From: Mycobacterium cookii
Lineage (GTDB): Bacteria; Actinomycetota; Actinomycetes; Mycobacteriales; Mycobacteriaceae
Length of the DNA stretch: 64,000 nt
Assembly: GCF_010727945.1 (NCBI RefSeq)
Contig: NZ_AP022569.1
Span: forward strand, 3,782,001-3,846,000
Direction: 5' to 3'
The translations under genes and the position numbers were made by a program. Numbering within the stretch: position 1 is the stretch's first letter; every line of letters starts with the position of its first letter. Below the pieces are notes generated by a model. That model was not told the DNA's origin, ran no database searches, and saw only the letters and a list, made by a program, of their open reading frames with translations. Of the stretch, positions 10,311 through 23,985 are shown piece by piece.

Positions 10311-11964
10311 CGAGCGGCGGATTCCATTGGCCCGCGGCGGCGACCTCCGGTGACCTCACGCCGCTTGCGGACTTGGCGCACGGCCAGCCTCGGGCCGGAC
10401 CGGTGCGCCAGCGCCGACCTGTTTACGTCGATTTGCTACCCCCCTGCAATGCCGGTTGTCCTGCCGGCGAGAACATCCAAGCTTGGCTTGCCCACGCCAC
10501 CGCCGGCCGGCACGAGCAGGCTTGGCGTCAACTCGTCGCGGACAACCCATTCGCGGCGATCCACGGACGGGTGTGCTACCACCCGTGTGAAACCGTCTGC
10601 AACCGTGCCCATCTCGACAGCTCCGTATCGATCCATTCGGTAGAGCGGTTCCTCGGTGACCTTGCTGCCGAGCGCGGTTGGACCTTCGAACCGCCGGCTG
10701 CCCGCACCGGCCGGCGAGTCCTGGTCATCGGCGCGGGGCCCAGCGGACTGTCCGCCGCCTACCATCTGACCCGCCTCGGCCACGAGGTGGAGATCCGCGA
10801 CGCCGGTGCCGCGCCCGGCGGCATGATGCGCTACGGCATCCCGGGCTACCGACTGCCCCGTGACGTGCTGGATATCGAGTTGAACCGGATCGCGGCGATG
10901 GGTGTCCGGTTGACCAGCGATCACCGGGTCGATGACCTTGCGGCCGAACGGGACGAGGGCGGCTTCGACGCGGTGTTCGTCGCCGTCGGTGCGCATCTGG
11001 CCAAACGGGTCGACATTCCCGCCCGCGACGCCGGCACGATGGTGGACGCGGTGTCCTTTCTGCGCAACGTCGCCTCCGGGGAGAAGCCGGCGATCGGCCG
11101 CCACGTGGCCGTCTACGGCGGCGGCAACACCGCGATGGACGCCGCCCGCGTGGCCCGCCGCCTCGGTGCCGAGGACGCGGTCATCGTCTACCGCCGCACT
11201 CGCGAGCAGATGCCCGCCCACGAGGAAGAAGCCCAGGACGCCGAACGCGAGGGCGTTCGCATCAACTGGCTGCGCACCATCAGCGCCTTCGACGGTCCCG
11301 AATTACAAGTTGAGGTAATGGAACTCGACGCCTCGGGCTATCCACGACCGACCGGACGCTTCGAGACGCTGGCCGCCGACACACTGATCATGGCGCTCGG
11401 CCAGGAGACGGAATCGGCGTTCATGCGGACATTGCCGGGAGTTGAGTTCGACAACGACGGCAGCGTGCGCGTCTCGGAATCATTGATGACGGGCTGCCCG
11501 GGCGTGTTCGCCGGCGGCGACATGGTGCCCAGTGAGCGCACCGTCACAGTCGGTGTCGGGCATGGGAAGAAGGCGGCGCACCACATCGACGCCTGGTTGC
11601 ACAACGCGACGGGCGCACCCTCGGCCAAACACCCGACGGCGACGTTCGACTCGCTGCACCTCTGGTTCTTCGGCGATGCCGCGCGGCGTCAGCAGCCCGA
11701 ACTCGAGCCCGATAGGCGCGTAAAGACTTTCGAGGAAGTTGTCGGCGGTTTGTCCGCCGGCGAGGCGACCTACGAGGCGGGACGTTGCCTTTCGTGCGGC
11801 AACTGCTTCGAATGCGACGGCTGCCTGGGCGCCTGCCCGGAGGACGCGGTAATCAAACTCGGCGTCGGGCACCGCTACAAGTTCGACTACGACCGGTGCA
11901 CGGGCTGCGCCGTCTGCTTCGATCAGTGCCCGGTGCATGCCATCGAGATGTTCCCGGAGCCGAA

Positions 11965-11968
<4 letters not shown>
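10307..11968 (+). CDS. GltD-like NAD(P)-dependent oxidoreductase with C-terminal 2x[4Fe-4S] ferredoxin domain
   Basis: The 553-residue flavoprotein is built like the glutamate synthase small subunit: an N-terminal Fe-S domain (C47, C51, C90, C94, C98), an FAD site at VIGAGPSGLSA (about 140-150) and a second nucleotide site at YGGGNTAMDAAR for NAD(P). It then adds a bacterial-ferredoxin domain from C494 (CLSCGNCFECDGCLGACP, then CTGCAVCFDQCP). No GltB large subunit is nearby, so it is not a glutamate synthase. The likely role is electron transfer between ferredoxin or PFOR and NAD(P). The ATG overlaps the ppsA stop (ATGA), and the stop overlaps the PFOR start in the same way, so the three are probably translated together. 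Confidence 0.88.
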
Positions 11969-15536
<3,568 letters not shown>

Positions 15537-15537
<1 letters not shown>

Positions 15538-16547
15538 TGGACCTGTCGACTCGCTACATGGGCTTGATATTGCGTAATCCCTTGGTGGCGGCGGCATCTC
15601 CGCTGTCGCAGACCGTGGACGGCATCCGGCGCCTCGACGACGCCGGTGTCGGTGCGGTCGTGCTCTACTCGCTGTTCGAAGAGCAACTGCGCCGCGAGGC
15701 CGAGCAGAACTCACGTCTTGCCAATGCAGGCGCAGAAGGCTTCGCCGAAGCGCTGAGCTACTTCCCGCAGGCCGCTGACGAGGACCACGGTCCGCGCCGC
15801 TACCTGAGCCTGCTCGAACGCGCGGCCGGCACGGTCTCGGTTCCGGTGATCGGCAGCCTCAACGGCAGCACGCCCGGCAGTTGGGCCCGGTACGCCCGGT
15901 CAATGCAGGATTGTGGTGCGGCCGCAATCGAATTGAACATCTACTACCTGCCCGGCGATCCGCACGTCCAGGGCCGCGATGTCGAGCAGCGTCACCTCGA
16001 CATCTTGGCGCGGGTCAAGGACGCGGTGACCGTCCCGGTGGCGGTGAAGCTCAGCCCGTACTTCAGCGCGACCGGGGAAATGGCACGGCGCCTGGACGAG
16101 GCCGGTGCGGACGCGCTCGTTCTGTTCAATCGATTCCTGCAGCCCGACATCGACCCCGAGACTCTCACCGTGGTGCGCGCGGTGTCATTGTCGACTCCGG
16201 CAGAGATTCGATTGCCGCTGACCTGGATTGCGTTACTGCGTGGACGGGTCGGTGCGTCGCTGGCCGCGACCACCGGCGTCGAGAGCGCCACGGAGCTGAT
16301 CAAGTACCTGCTCGCCGGTGCGGATGTGGTGATGACCGCGTCGGCACTGCTGCGCCACGGACCGGAACACGCGGCGGTACTGCTCGACGGCTTGCGTGAC
16401 TGGATGAGGCGCAAGGGATACACCACCGTCGAGGAACTGCGTGGGCTGGTCGCGGTATCCCTTGACGCCGACGAAAGCTCCCGCGAACGCTGGGACTACG
16501 TCAGCGCGCTACAACAAGCCAACAGCACCGGCAGCCCGATACTCTGA
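15537..16547 (+). CDS. Dihydroorotate dehydrogenase-like flavoprotein of the PFOR module
   Basis: The 336-residue TIM-barrel protein starts MDLSTRYMGLILRNPLVAAAS, the pattern of the dihydroorotate dehydrogenase-like family. It keeps an NIYYLPGDP stretch and a VKLSPYFS strand typical of the FMN barrel. Its ATG shares one base with the PFOR stop (TGATG), so expression is coupled to PFOR. The context has no pyrimidine genes, so it probably does not make orotate. Related genes are known beside PFOR genes in many anaerobes, with no settled function. It could be a flavin-dependent accessory or oxidoreductase tied to reduced ferredoxin (inference). Confidence 0.82.
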
Positions 16548-16569
16548 GTGACAGGGTGGTGCAGCAACG

Positions 16570-18354
16570 ATGACTTCCGGTATCGCGACGATTCTCAATC
16601 GGCACGTCCGTGACCGTGCTGGGCTCATCGACATCTTGTGGGATGTGCAACGCGAATCCGGCTACATCTCAGGCGAATCCGCCGCCGGGATCGCCGATTG
16701 GCTCGGGCTGTCCGTCGAGGATGTTCTGGAGACTGCGACGTTCTACCATTTCTTCCACACCACGCCGTCGGGCCGTCACCGAATTTATCTGAGCAACAAC
16801 GTCATTGCGAAGATGCAGGGCCACCGCGAGGTGTATCAGGCCCTGGAAGTCGAGACCGGGACACGATTCGGCGGCCCCGGGTCGGACGACTTCGGGTTGT
16901 TCGAAACCGCGTGCATCGGGTTGAGCGACCACGAACCGGCGATGCTCATCGACGGTGTCGCCTTCACAGACCTGTCACCGGCTTCGGTCGGCGAGATCAT
17001 CGAGGGACTGAAGAGAGGTGAGTCTGCGGCGCAGATCGCCAATCCGGCTGGGCTGTCACGCGACGATGTGGCATACGTCGACGCGCTGACACGCACCACC
17101 GTGCATACCGCGGGGCCGGTGTTCTTCTGCGGCGACACCGATTACAGCGCTTTGCGACACCGCTGCCTGGCGATGACCCCCGAGCGCGTGATCGCCACCG
17201 TCGCCGAGTCCGGCCTGCGGGGGCTGGGCGGCGCGGGTTTCCCGACCGGCACCAAGTGGAAGTTCTGCCGTGCGGCCACCGGCGACGAGAAATACATCAT
17301 CTGCAACGCCGACGAAGGCGAGCCCGGGACCTTCAAGGACCGGGCGCTGCTGACGTATGCGCCCAAGCAGGTATTCGTGGGCATGGCGATCGCGGCCCAC
17401 GGCGTTGGGGCCCGCAACGGCATCCTCTACCTTCGCGCAGAGTATGCGTATCTGCGCGATTACCTCGCCCGGCAGCTGGTGGAACTACGCGAGGATGGAG
17501 TGCTCGGCGACGGGTTCGAGATCCGCATCCAGTTGGGTGCCGGTGCCTACATCTGCGGCGACGAGACCGCGCTCCTCGAGTCCTGCGAGGGTAAGCGGGG
17601 AACGCCGCGACTCAAGCCGCCTTTCCCGGTCGAGCACGGGTTCCTGGGCAAGCCAACGGTGGTGAACAACGTCGAGACCTTCGCCGCGGTGACCCGGATC
17701 ATGCAGGAGGGTGCCGAGTGGTTCGCGGCAATGGGTGTGCCGGGATCAACCGGCACCCGGCTGCTCAGCGTCGCCGGCGACTGCGCCGCTCCCGGGATCT
17801 ACGAGGCGGAGTGGGGGGTGACGTTGCGTCAGGTGCTCGACATGGTCGGCGCCGACAACCCGCGGGCCGTACAGATCAGCGGCCCGTCTGGGGAGATGCT
17901 CTCGGTGGCCGCCGACGCTGACCGCAGGCTTGCCTACGACGATCTGTCCTGCAACGGCTCTTTCATGGTGTTCAATCACGACCGCGATCTGATCGACATC
18001 GTCGGGGACTTCATGCAGTTCTTCGTCGACGAGTCCTGCGGCATCTGTGTGCCGTGTCGTGCGGGCAACGTGATGCTGCGGCAGAAGATCGGGCTGGTGG
18101 CCGCGGGTCGGGCGGTCCGATCTGATCTCGACGACATGGTTGCCTGGGGTGGGATCGTCGCGCACACCAGCCGGTGCGGGCTCGGCGCCACCTCGCCCAA
18201 CCCCATCCTGAGCACGCTGAACAAGTTCCCGGAAATCTATTCGGCCCGACTTCGTGAGCGCAACGGCGACCTGCTGCCGTCCTTCGACCCAGAGGCTGAG
18301 CTGACTGGCTACGCCCAAGCTGTTGCCGCGCTGGCACCCCGGGAGTCGCCGTGA
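16570..18354 (+). CDS. hoxF: NAD-linked [NiFe] hydrogenase, diaphorase subunit HoxF (NuoE-NuoF fusion)
   Basis: The 594-residue protein fuses a NuoE-like domain (1-150) to a NuoF-like domain. The second part has the NADH/FMN site GLGGAGFPTG, CNADEGEPGTFKDR, and a [4Fe-4S] site in ESCGICVPCRAGN (about 488-495) with a later cysteine in TSRCGLG. In the NuoE-like part the [2Fe-2S] ligands are lost: the first Cys pair is replaced by SNNVIAKM and only C115 remains of the second pair. The length matches Ralstonia eutropha HoxF (about 600). It exchanges electrons between NAD(H) and the HoxU clusters. AGGGTGG precedes the ATG. Confidence 0.92.
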   Translation: MTSGIATILNRHVRDRAGLIDILWDVQRESGYISGESAAGIADWLGLSVEDVLETATFYHFFHTTPSGRHRIYLSNNVIAKMQGHREVYQALEVETGTRFGGPGSDDFGLFETACIGLSDHEPAMLIDGVAFTDLSPASVGEIIEGLKRGESAAQIANPAGLSRDDVAYVDALTRTTVHTAGPVFFCGDTDYSALRHRCLAMTPERVIATVAESGLRGLGGAGFPTGTKWKFCRAATGDEKYIICNADEGEPGTFKDRALLTYAPKQVFVGMAIAAHGVGARNGILYLRAEYAYLRDYLARQLVELREDGVLGDGFEIRIQLGAGAYICGDETALLESCEGKRGTPRLKPPFPVEHGFLGKPTVVNNVETFAAVTRIMQEGAEWFAAMGVPGSTGTRLLSVAGDCAAPGIYEAEWGVTLRQVLDMVGADNPRAVQISGPSGEMLSVAADADRRLAYDDLSCNGSFMVFNHDRDLIDIVGDFMQFFVDESCGICVPCRAGNVMLRQKIGLVAAGRAVRSDLDDMVAWGGIVAHTSRCGLGATSPNPILSTLNKFPEIYSARLRERNGDLLPSFDPEAELTGYAQAVAALAPRESP

Positions 18355-19064
18355 CCATCCGGATCGAGATCGACGGCAAGACCGTCACCTGCGAGGAGGG
18401 CAGGACGCTCGTCGACGTCGCCGCGGAGGCGGGCGTCTACATCCCGACCTTGTGCTATCTGCCCGAGCATCCTGTCCTGGGCACCTGCCGAGTGTGCTCG
18501 GTCAAGGTCAACGGCGCGGTCGCCCCCGCCTGTGCGGTCCAGGTCAGCGATGGGATGCGGGTGGAGGTCAACGACCCGGAGACCACCGATGCGCGTAAAG
18601 CGTTGGTGGAGTTGCTGTTCTCCGAGGGCAACCACAACTGCCCCAGCTGTGAAAAGGCCGGCCGGTGCACGCTGCAGGCGGTCGGCTACGAGGTGGACAT
18701 GATGGTGTCCCGCTTCCCATACCAGTTCCCCGAGCGGGTTGCCGACCATGCGGCGGACAGGATCTGGCTGGAGCGCGACCGCTGCATCTTCTGCCAGCGT
18801 TGCGTGGAGTTCGTCCGGGATCGCGCGACAGGCAAGAAGATCTTCAGCATCAGCGGTCGCGGAGCTGATGCCCGCATTGAGATCGACGTCGAACTGGCCA
18901 ACCAGATGCCCCCCGAGCAGGTCCGTGAGGCGGTCGACATCTGCCCGGTTGGAACGATTCTCGAAAAAGGGGTGGGGTATGACGAGCCTATCGGCGAGCG
19001 GCGCTACGACGTCGAATCGGTGAAAGACCGAGCGCTCGAACCATCGCGGAGGCATGAAACGTGA
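18351..19064 (+). CDS. hoxU: NAD-linked [NiFe] hydrogenase, diaphorase Fe-S subunit HoxU
   Basis: The 237-residue protein corresponds to the N-terminal part of NuoG. It has a plant-type [2Fe-2S] site (C35, C46, C49, C61), an H95/C97/C100/C106 cluster motif and a further [4Fe-4S] motif starting C145/C148/C151 with a late CPVG cysteine. It carries electrons between HoxF and the HoxY/HoxH hydrogenase half. The GTG start overlaps the hoxF stop (GTGA), and its own stop overlaps the hoxY start in the same way. Length is close to known HoxU proteins (about 234). Confidence 0.93.
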   Translation: MTIRIEIDGKTVTCEEGRTLVDVAAEAGVYIPTLCYLPEHPVLGTCRVCSVKVNGAVAPACAVQVSDGMRVEVNDPETTDARKALVELLFSEGNHNCPSCEKAGRCTLQAVGYEVDMMVSRFPYQFPERVADHAADRIWLERDRCIFCQRCVEFVRDRATGKKIFSISGRGADARIEIDVELANQMPPEQVREAVDICPVGTILEKGVGYDEPIGERRYDVESVKDRALEPSRRHET

Positions 19065-19690
19065 CCTCGTCGAACCCCAACGAGTTTGCCTCGCACGAAC
19101 TTCCGGCCACCCCGCTCGACCCGGAACTGGCCGCCAAGCGCGCCGGGAAGATCAAGGTCTCGATGATCAGCCTGTGCGGCTGTTGGGGATGTAGCTTGTC
19201 GTTGCTCGACATCGACGAGCGGATGATCGCCCTGTTGGACAAGATCACCATCCTGCGGTCGTCGTTCACCGACATCAAGCGCATTCCGGAGCGGTGCGCG
19301 ATCGGATTCATCGAGGGCGGGGTCGCCAACGAGGACAATATCGAGACGCTGCGGCATTTCAGGGACAACTGCGATGTTCTGATCTCGGTCGGCGCCTGCG
19401 CGATTTGGGGTGGTGTCCCGGCGTTGCGTAATCTGGTGGGGCTCAAGGATTGTCTAGCGGAGGCTTATACAAACTCCCCGACGGCGCCGCCTGCCGCGAG
19501 CCCGGTTGTCCCCTATCACAATCGGATCCCCGTCCTCACCAACAACGTGTACCCGTGCCACGAGGTCGTGCAGATGGACTACTTCATCCCGGGCTGCCCC
19601 CCGGGGGCGGACGCGATCCTCGACGTTTTGGAAGACCTTGTCAACGGGCGTCCGGTGAATCTGCCCAAGTCTCTCAACCATTTCGACTGA
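19061..19690 (+). CDS. hoxY: NAD-linked [NiFe] hydrogenase, small subunit HoxY
   Basis: The 209-residue small subunit has the proximal cluster motif CGCWGC (C39, C41, C44), followed by VGACAIWGGVPALRN and FIPGCPPGAD, which supply the other cluster ligands. No Tat signal peptide or C-terminal anchor is seen, so it is cytosolic, as expected for group 3d hydrogenases. It links the Ni-Fe centre in HoxH to the clusters of HoxU. The GTG start overlaps the hoxU stop (GTGA). An 7-base gap separates it from hoxH. Confidence 0.94.
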   Translation: MTSSNPNEFASHELPATPLDPELAAKRAGKIKVSMISLCGCWGCSLSLLDIDERMIALLDKITILRSSFTDIKRIPERCAIGFIEGGVANEDNIETLRHFRDNCDVLISVGACAIWGGVPALRNLVGLKDCLAEAYTNSPTAPPAASPVVPYHNRIPVLTNNVYPCHEVVQMDYFIPGCPPGADAILDVLEDLVNGRPVNLPKSLNHFD

Positions 19691-19697
19691 TCGGGGA

Positions 19698-21173
19698 ATG
19701 GCCGCTGTGGCAACAACGCTCGTGATCGATCCGGTCACCCGAATCGAAGGACACGGAAAGGTGGTCATCGAACTTGACGACGACCGCAACGTGATCGACG
19801 CCAAGCTGCACGTGGTGGAGTTCCGCGGCTATGAGAAGTTCATCCAGGGCCACCCGTACTGGGAAGCGCCAGTTCTCATGCAGCGGATCTGCGGGATCTG
19901 CTTCGTCAGCCACCACCTTGGCGGGGCCAAGGCCCTCGACGAGATGATCGGCGTCGGGCCGGCGTCGGGCACTTATCTCACCCCGACCGCAATCAAGATG
20001 CGCCGGCTGGGTCACTACGCACAAATGCTGCAATCACACGTCACCGCCTACTTCTACTTGGTGGTGCCGGAGATGATGTTCGGGATCGACGCCGCACCCG
20101 AGCAGCGCAACTTCATCGGACTGATCGAGGCCAATCCTGGTCTCGTCAAACGCGTTGTCCGGCTGCGTAAGTGGGGCCAAGAGGTCATCGCCGCCGTCTT
20201 CGGAAAACGCATGCACGGCCTCTCCGCGGTGCCCGGCGGTGTCAACAAAAGCCTCACGGCCGCCGACGTCGACCGATTCCTGCGCGGCGATGACGGATTG
20301 TCCTCCATCGACGAGGTCATCGACGACGCTCAGTTGGGTCTGCAGATGTTCTACGACTTCCACGACGAGCATCGTGCCCAAGTCGACGGCTTCGCCAACG
20401 TGTCGGCGCTGAACATGTGTCTGGTGGACGATGACGGCAACGTCGATTATTACGACGGGCGACTCAGGGTCGTCGACGAGCAGAAGAAGCTCGTACGCGA
20501 GTTCGACTACCGCGACTATCTCGACCACTTCTCCGAGGGGGTCGAGAAGTGGACCTATATGAAGTTCCCGTTCCTCACCGATCTTGGCCGCGACGCGGGC
20601 TCGGTGCGGGTCGGCCCACTGGCCCGCCTCAACGTCACCCGGAGCCTGTCCACTCCCATCGCCGCCGAAGCGCTGGAGAAGTTCCACGCTTACACCGGCG
20701 GGCGCGCCAATAACATTACGCTGCACACCAATTGGGCGCGCACCATCGAAATCATCCACGCCGCAGAGGTTGTCAGGGATCTACTCAACGACCCCGACCT
20801 GCAAAAGGATGACCTGGTGGTGTCGCCCGGCGCCGATGCCTGGACCGGGGACGGGGTCGGTGTGGTGGAAGCCCCCCGGGGGACCCTTCTGCACCACTAT
20901 CGCGCCGATCGCGAAGGCAATATCACCTTTGCCAACCTGATCGTGGCGACTACGCAGAACAACCAGGTGCTCAACCGGACGGTACGCAGCGTCGCCGAGG
21001 ACTATCTCGGCGGCCAGGCTGAGATCACCGAGGGCATGATGAACGCCATCGAGGTGGGCATCCGCGCCTATGATCCCTGCCTGAGCTGCGCCACCCACGC
21101 CCTCGGGCAGATGCCGTTGATAGTTACCGTTGTGGACGCAAAGGGGCGGGTGCTCGATGAGCGTGCGCGCTGA
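19698..21173 (+). CDS. hoxH: NAD-linked [NiFe] hydrogenase, large (catalytic) subunit HoxH
   Basis: The 491-residue large subunit has both Ni-Fe ligand pairs: RICGIC with C65 and C68, and DPCLSCATH with C461 and C464. H467 is followed by a 24-residue tail, the extension normally cut off after metal insertion by a dedicated protease, which is encoded next. The N-terminal DPVTRIEGHG motif is typical of the family. Length matches Ralstonia HoxH (488). With HoxFUY it forms a soluble, bidirectional group 3d hydrogenase that couples NADH to H2. The hoxW start lies inside the last codons. Confidence 0.95.
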   Translation: MAAVATTLVIDPVTRIEGHGKVVIELDDDRNVIDAKLHVVEFRGYEKFIQGHPYWEAPVLMQRICGICFVSHHLGGAKALDEMIGVGPASGTYLTPTAIKMRRLGHYAQMLQSHVTAYFYLVVPEMMFGIDAAPEQRNFIGLIEANPGLVKRVVRLRKWGQEVIAAVFGKRMHGLSAVPGGVNKSLTAADVDRFLRGDDGLSSIDEVIDDAQLGLQMFYDFHDEHRAQVDGFANVSALNMCLVDDDGNVDYYDGRLRVVDEQKKLVREFDYRDYLDHFSEGVEKWTYMKFPFLTDLGRDAGSVRVGPLARLNVTRSLSTPIAAEALEKFHAYTGGRANNITLHTNWARTIEIIHAAEVVRDLLNDPDLQKDDLVVSPGADAWTGDGVGVVEAPRGTLLHHYRADREGNITFANLIVATTQNNQVLNRTVRSVAEDYLGGQAEITEGMMNAIEVGIRAYDPCLSCATHALGQMPLIVTVVDAKGRVLDERAR

Positions 21174-21639
21174 ACCGCACCGTGTCACGTTCGGGCTCTT
21201 CGACAACTCCACGTCGCTGATCTATGGCATCGGTAACGACGGACGTCAGGACGACGGATTGGGCTGGGCCTTCATCGACCGGCTCGAGCAGATCCATCCT
21301 CGGCCTCGCGCACGCCTGCGCCGTACCTATCAGCTGAGTCTCGAAGACGCGGATCTGATCAGCCGATACACCCGAGTTCTGTTCGTGGATGCCACCAAAG
21401 ACCCTGGGGTCGAATCGTTTAACCTGAGCCTTCCGGAGCCGAGACTGGACTTCAGCTTCACCTCGCACGCACTCTCAGTGCCGGCGATCCTCGCGACCAC
21501 CCAGCAGTGCTTCGAACACCTTCCGGAGGCCTACCTGCTGGCGATCCGCGGCTACGAGTGGGAACTCCAGCTGGGACTGACCAGCCCTGCGCAACACAAC
21601 CTCAGCCGATCGCTGGAGTTCTTGTCGGTACCGCGTTAG
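21157..21639 (+). CDS. hoxW: Hydrogenase maturation protease HoxW
   Basis: The 160-residue protein carries GIGNDGRQDDGLGWAFIDRL near its N-terminus, the nickel-sensing GN...DDGxG motif of [NiFe] hydrogenase maturation endopeptidases. It would remove the C-terminal tail of HoxH after H467. The ATG at 21157 was chosen: it gives the usual protease length and a 17-base overlap with hoxH. An in-frame upstream ATG at 21130 would only add residues lying within the hoxH tail. It is the last gene of the run. The HypA-F cofactor assembly proteins must be encoded elsewhere. Confidence 0.9.
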   Translation: MSVRAEPHRVTFGLFDNSTSLIYGIGNDGRQDDGLGWAFIDRLEQIHPRPRARLRRTYQLSLEDADLISRYTRVLFVDATKDPGVESFNLSLPEPRLDFSFTSHALSVPAILATTQQCFEHLPEAYLLAIRGYEWELQLGLTSPAQHNLSRSLEFLSVPR

Positions 21640-21649
21640 CGCTGGCGGC

Positions 21650-23341
21650 TCAGGGGTGCAAAGCGTTGACTGCTTCGCCGACGGAGGCGAACAAGTGGTC
21701 CTCGCCGATCCGCGCCAGCAGGCCGCTCCGAGCCAAGGCGGCGCGGACCGTCTTATTGGTCCTTGCCATCGCAAAAGACACCTCACTGTGGTCCAGGTGT
21801 TCGAGCATCTCGCGTAATGTCCGGGCTCCGGTGTAATCGAGGTCAGTCATTCCCATCGCGTCGAGTACGACGAGCCCAAGTGAGTGACCTGCGTGGTCGA
21901 CCGCTGCAGTCAAGTCGGTTCTGAAACGACCGGCGTTGGCATACCAGAGGGGTGTCGAGAACAGCACCACGAGGACCCCGGGAATCGCGATGGCGTGTTC
22001 GCTGCCGTCGAGCGGGGCCCAACTGGTGGTCGAGGGGATGCGGCCCAGCACGTGCAGGTGCGGGCGGGCGGTGAGGCGGGTGCGGTCGAGGATGGCCAGC
22101 GCGACCGCGACGGTGATGCCCTGCTCGACGCCGACGAGTGCGACCGTGAGCAGAGTGATCAGAGCCAGTCCGAATTCGAAACGGTCGTAGCGGGCGATGT
22201 CGACGAGATCGCGAATGGGCACGATGCGGGTTGCGATGAAGATCAGGATCGCCGCCAGAGTGGCCAAGGGCAGGTCCTCGAGCAGCGCGACGGCAGGGAT
22301 CAACAGGACCAGGGCCCCGGCAGCAGCCAGTTCGGCCACCTGGGTCCGCCCGGCGGCCGAGACCACGGCGGCGGTTCGCGGCGGGCTTGCGTTCACGGGA
22401 AAGGCGCCGACCAGGCCGGCGACGATATTGCCGGCTCCGACGCCGAGGAAGTCGCGATTGACGTCCACCTCATATGCACCCTGGTCGGCGAACGCGCGGG
22501 TCGTCGCCGCCGTCTGGCTGACAATCACCAGGGCGACCACGCCGGCGATCGGCGCCACCGGACCCAACGCCGACCAGGACAGCCCGTGCAGCCCGAGGTG
22601 CGGCGCGCCGTGGGCCACCGCACCCAACACCATTACCCCATGGGCGTGCAGCTTCATCGCGGCGACGAGGATCGTCGAGCCGATCAGCCCGACGAACGCC
22701 CCCGGAAGCCGGCGATCGATGCGTTCGGCGACGACCACGATGATGAACACGCCGACCCCGATGCCCAGCGCCCACCCGTTGATCGAATGCAGGCCGCTGA
22801 GCGTGACACCCACCCGGTGCAGTGTGCTGCCGCTGGCGCCGGGCAGGCCGAGCAGATCAGGTAGCTGGTGTACCACGATGATGATCGCAACCCCGCCAAG
22901 GAATCCGCTGATGATCGGCGCCGACAGAAACTCGGCGACCCACCCGAGCCGCAGTAGTCCAACCAGAGCCACCACCACACCGACTGTCACCGCGAGGATT
23001 CCGATCAACCACACGTAGCCAGGGGCGACGGCCGACACCACGGCGGCGATGCCGACGGCAAATAGCGGGGCGATGGTCGAATCGGCGCCGACCGACATCT
23101 GCGGGTTGGAGCCCAACAGCGCGAACATCACGCTGCCCGCGACAAACGCGTAGAAGCCGGTGATCGGCGGCATGCCGGCCAGCCGGGCGGTGGCTAATTG
23201 CTCAGGCACCGCGATCGCCAGCAACGTCAGCGCTGCGACCAGGTCGCCAATCACCCACGACGATCGGTAGCCGTGCAGTGAGGACAACAGCATCGACCGC
23301 GCCCCCAGCACCCGCGCCGTGAAGCTCGCTGCCGACCGCAT
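21650..23341 (-). CDS. SulP-family anion transporter with C-terminal STAS domain
   Basis: The 563-residue membrane protein begins near MRSAASFTARVLGARSM and has about ten or more hydrophobic segments, including the SulP signature region ADSTIAPLFAVGIAA. It ends in a STAS domain with LVVLDAMGMTDLDYTGAR. SulP proteins move sulfate, bicarbonate or other anions across the inner membrane; the substrate here is unknown. The start at 23341 is the first ATG in a region that looks coding. The frame is open further up, but those residues are low-complexity and would approach the divergent gene. The gene converges on hoxW with 10 bases between stops. Confidence 0.85.
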   Translation of the reverse strand: MRSAASFTARVLGARSMLLSSLHGYRSSWVIGDLVAALTLLAIAVPEQLATARLAGMPPITGFYAFVAGSVMFALLGSNPQMSVGADSTIAPLFAVGIAAVVSAVAPGYVWLIGILAVTVGVVVALVGLLRLGWVAEFLSAPIISGFLGGVAIIIVVHQLPDLLGLPGASGSTLHRVGVTLSGLHSINGWALGIGVGVFIIVVVAERIDRRLPGAFVGLIGSTILVAAMKLHAHGVMVLGAVAHGAPHLGLHGLSWSALGPVAPIAGVVALVIVSQTAATTRAFADQGAYEVDVNRDFLGVGAGNIVAGLVGAFPVNASPPRTAAVVSAAGRTQVAELAAAGALVLLIPAVALLEDLPLATLAAILIFIATRIVPIRDLVDIARYDRFEFGLALITLLTVALVGVEQGITVAVALAILDRTRLTARPHLHVLGRIPSTTSWAPLDGSEHAIAIPGVLVVLFSTPLWYANAGRFRTDLTAAVDHAGHSLGLVVLDAMGMTDLDYTGARTLREMLEHLDHSEVSFAMARTNKTVRAALARSGLLARIGEDHLFASVGEAVNALHP

Positions 23342-23490
23342 GTACCCATCATTGCAACCCGTCAGGCCGGAGACCGACGTGCTGGACGCCGTGTTGGCGC
23401 TCGGAGAGGCGGCCGTCCTGGCCAAATTCGTGCTAAGCCGACGGTGCAGGCGCACAATTGATGTGTCCGCCTGAAACCCGGGGAGCTGCG

Positions 23491-23958
23491 ATGAGCGAGC
23501 AAAGGTACGACTTCTTCGGCGAGATCTTCCGGCGGTACTTCGGACCGGCCATCGACGCGTATCCGCGAATGGGTGGCGCACTCGTCGACCGGTTACTCAC
23601 GCTGACGGACGACATCCCCGACAAATTGGCACAGACTCGGTGCGCCGCAACGGCGTGGGCCGAAGCCGAGACTCCGAACGCCAGGATCACCTCGGAAATC
23701 TTTGTGATCACCCAGCACGGACTGATGTATGCCGCCGGGTCGAACGAGTCGCGTCGGGCGCTGTGTTACTTGGCCACGCCGTCCGCGTTGTTCGAACCGT
23801 TCGTCGACCAGGTGGACAGCGTCGAACTGCGTGAGGGCGCGGTAGTCGTGGTAGACAGCCAATTTGACCGCGACCTTGCATCCGCCCATCCAATGGACGC
23901 CGCGCTGCGCCGGATTCTGGACGAGCACCTGGCGTTGCGGGTGGATCTGCCTGGCTAG
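23491..23958 (+). CDS. Conserved hypothetical protein, 155 residues
   Basis: I do not recognise this family. The start at 23491 has GGGGAG at good spacing and gives MSEQRYDFFGEIFRRYFGP. The protein looks soluble, without signal peptide or membrane segment, and contains IFVITQHGLMYAAGSNESRR and an acidic middle. It is divergent from the SulP gene and followed by a permease remnant on the other strand. Base composition looks like the surroundings. Confidence 0.65.
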   Translation: MSEQRYDFFGEIFRRYFGPAIDAYPRMGGALVDRLLTLTDDIPDKLAQTRCAATAWAEAETPNARITSEIFVITQHGLMYAAGSNESRRALCYLATPSALFEPFVDQVDSVELREGAVVVVDSQFDRDLASAHPMDAALRRILDEHLALRVDLPG

Positions 23959-23985
23959 CACACCCTCCGGGCTCGTCAGATGCCC

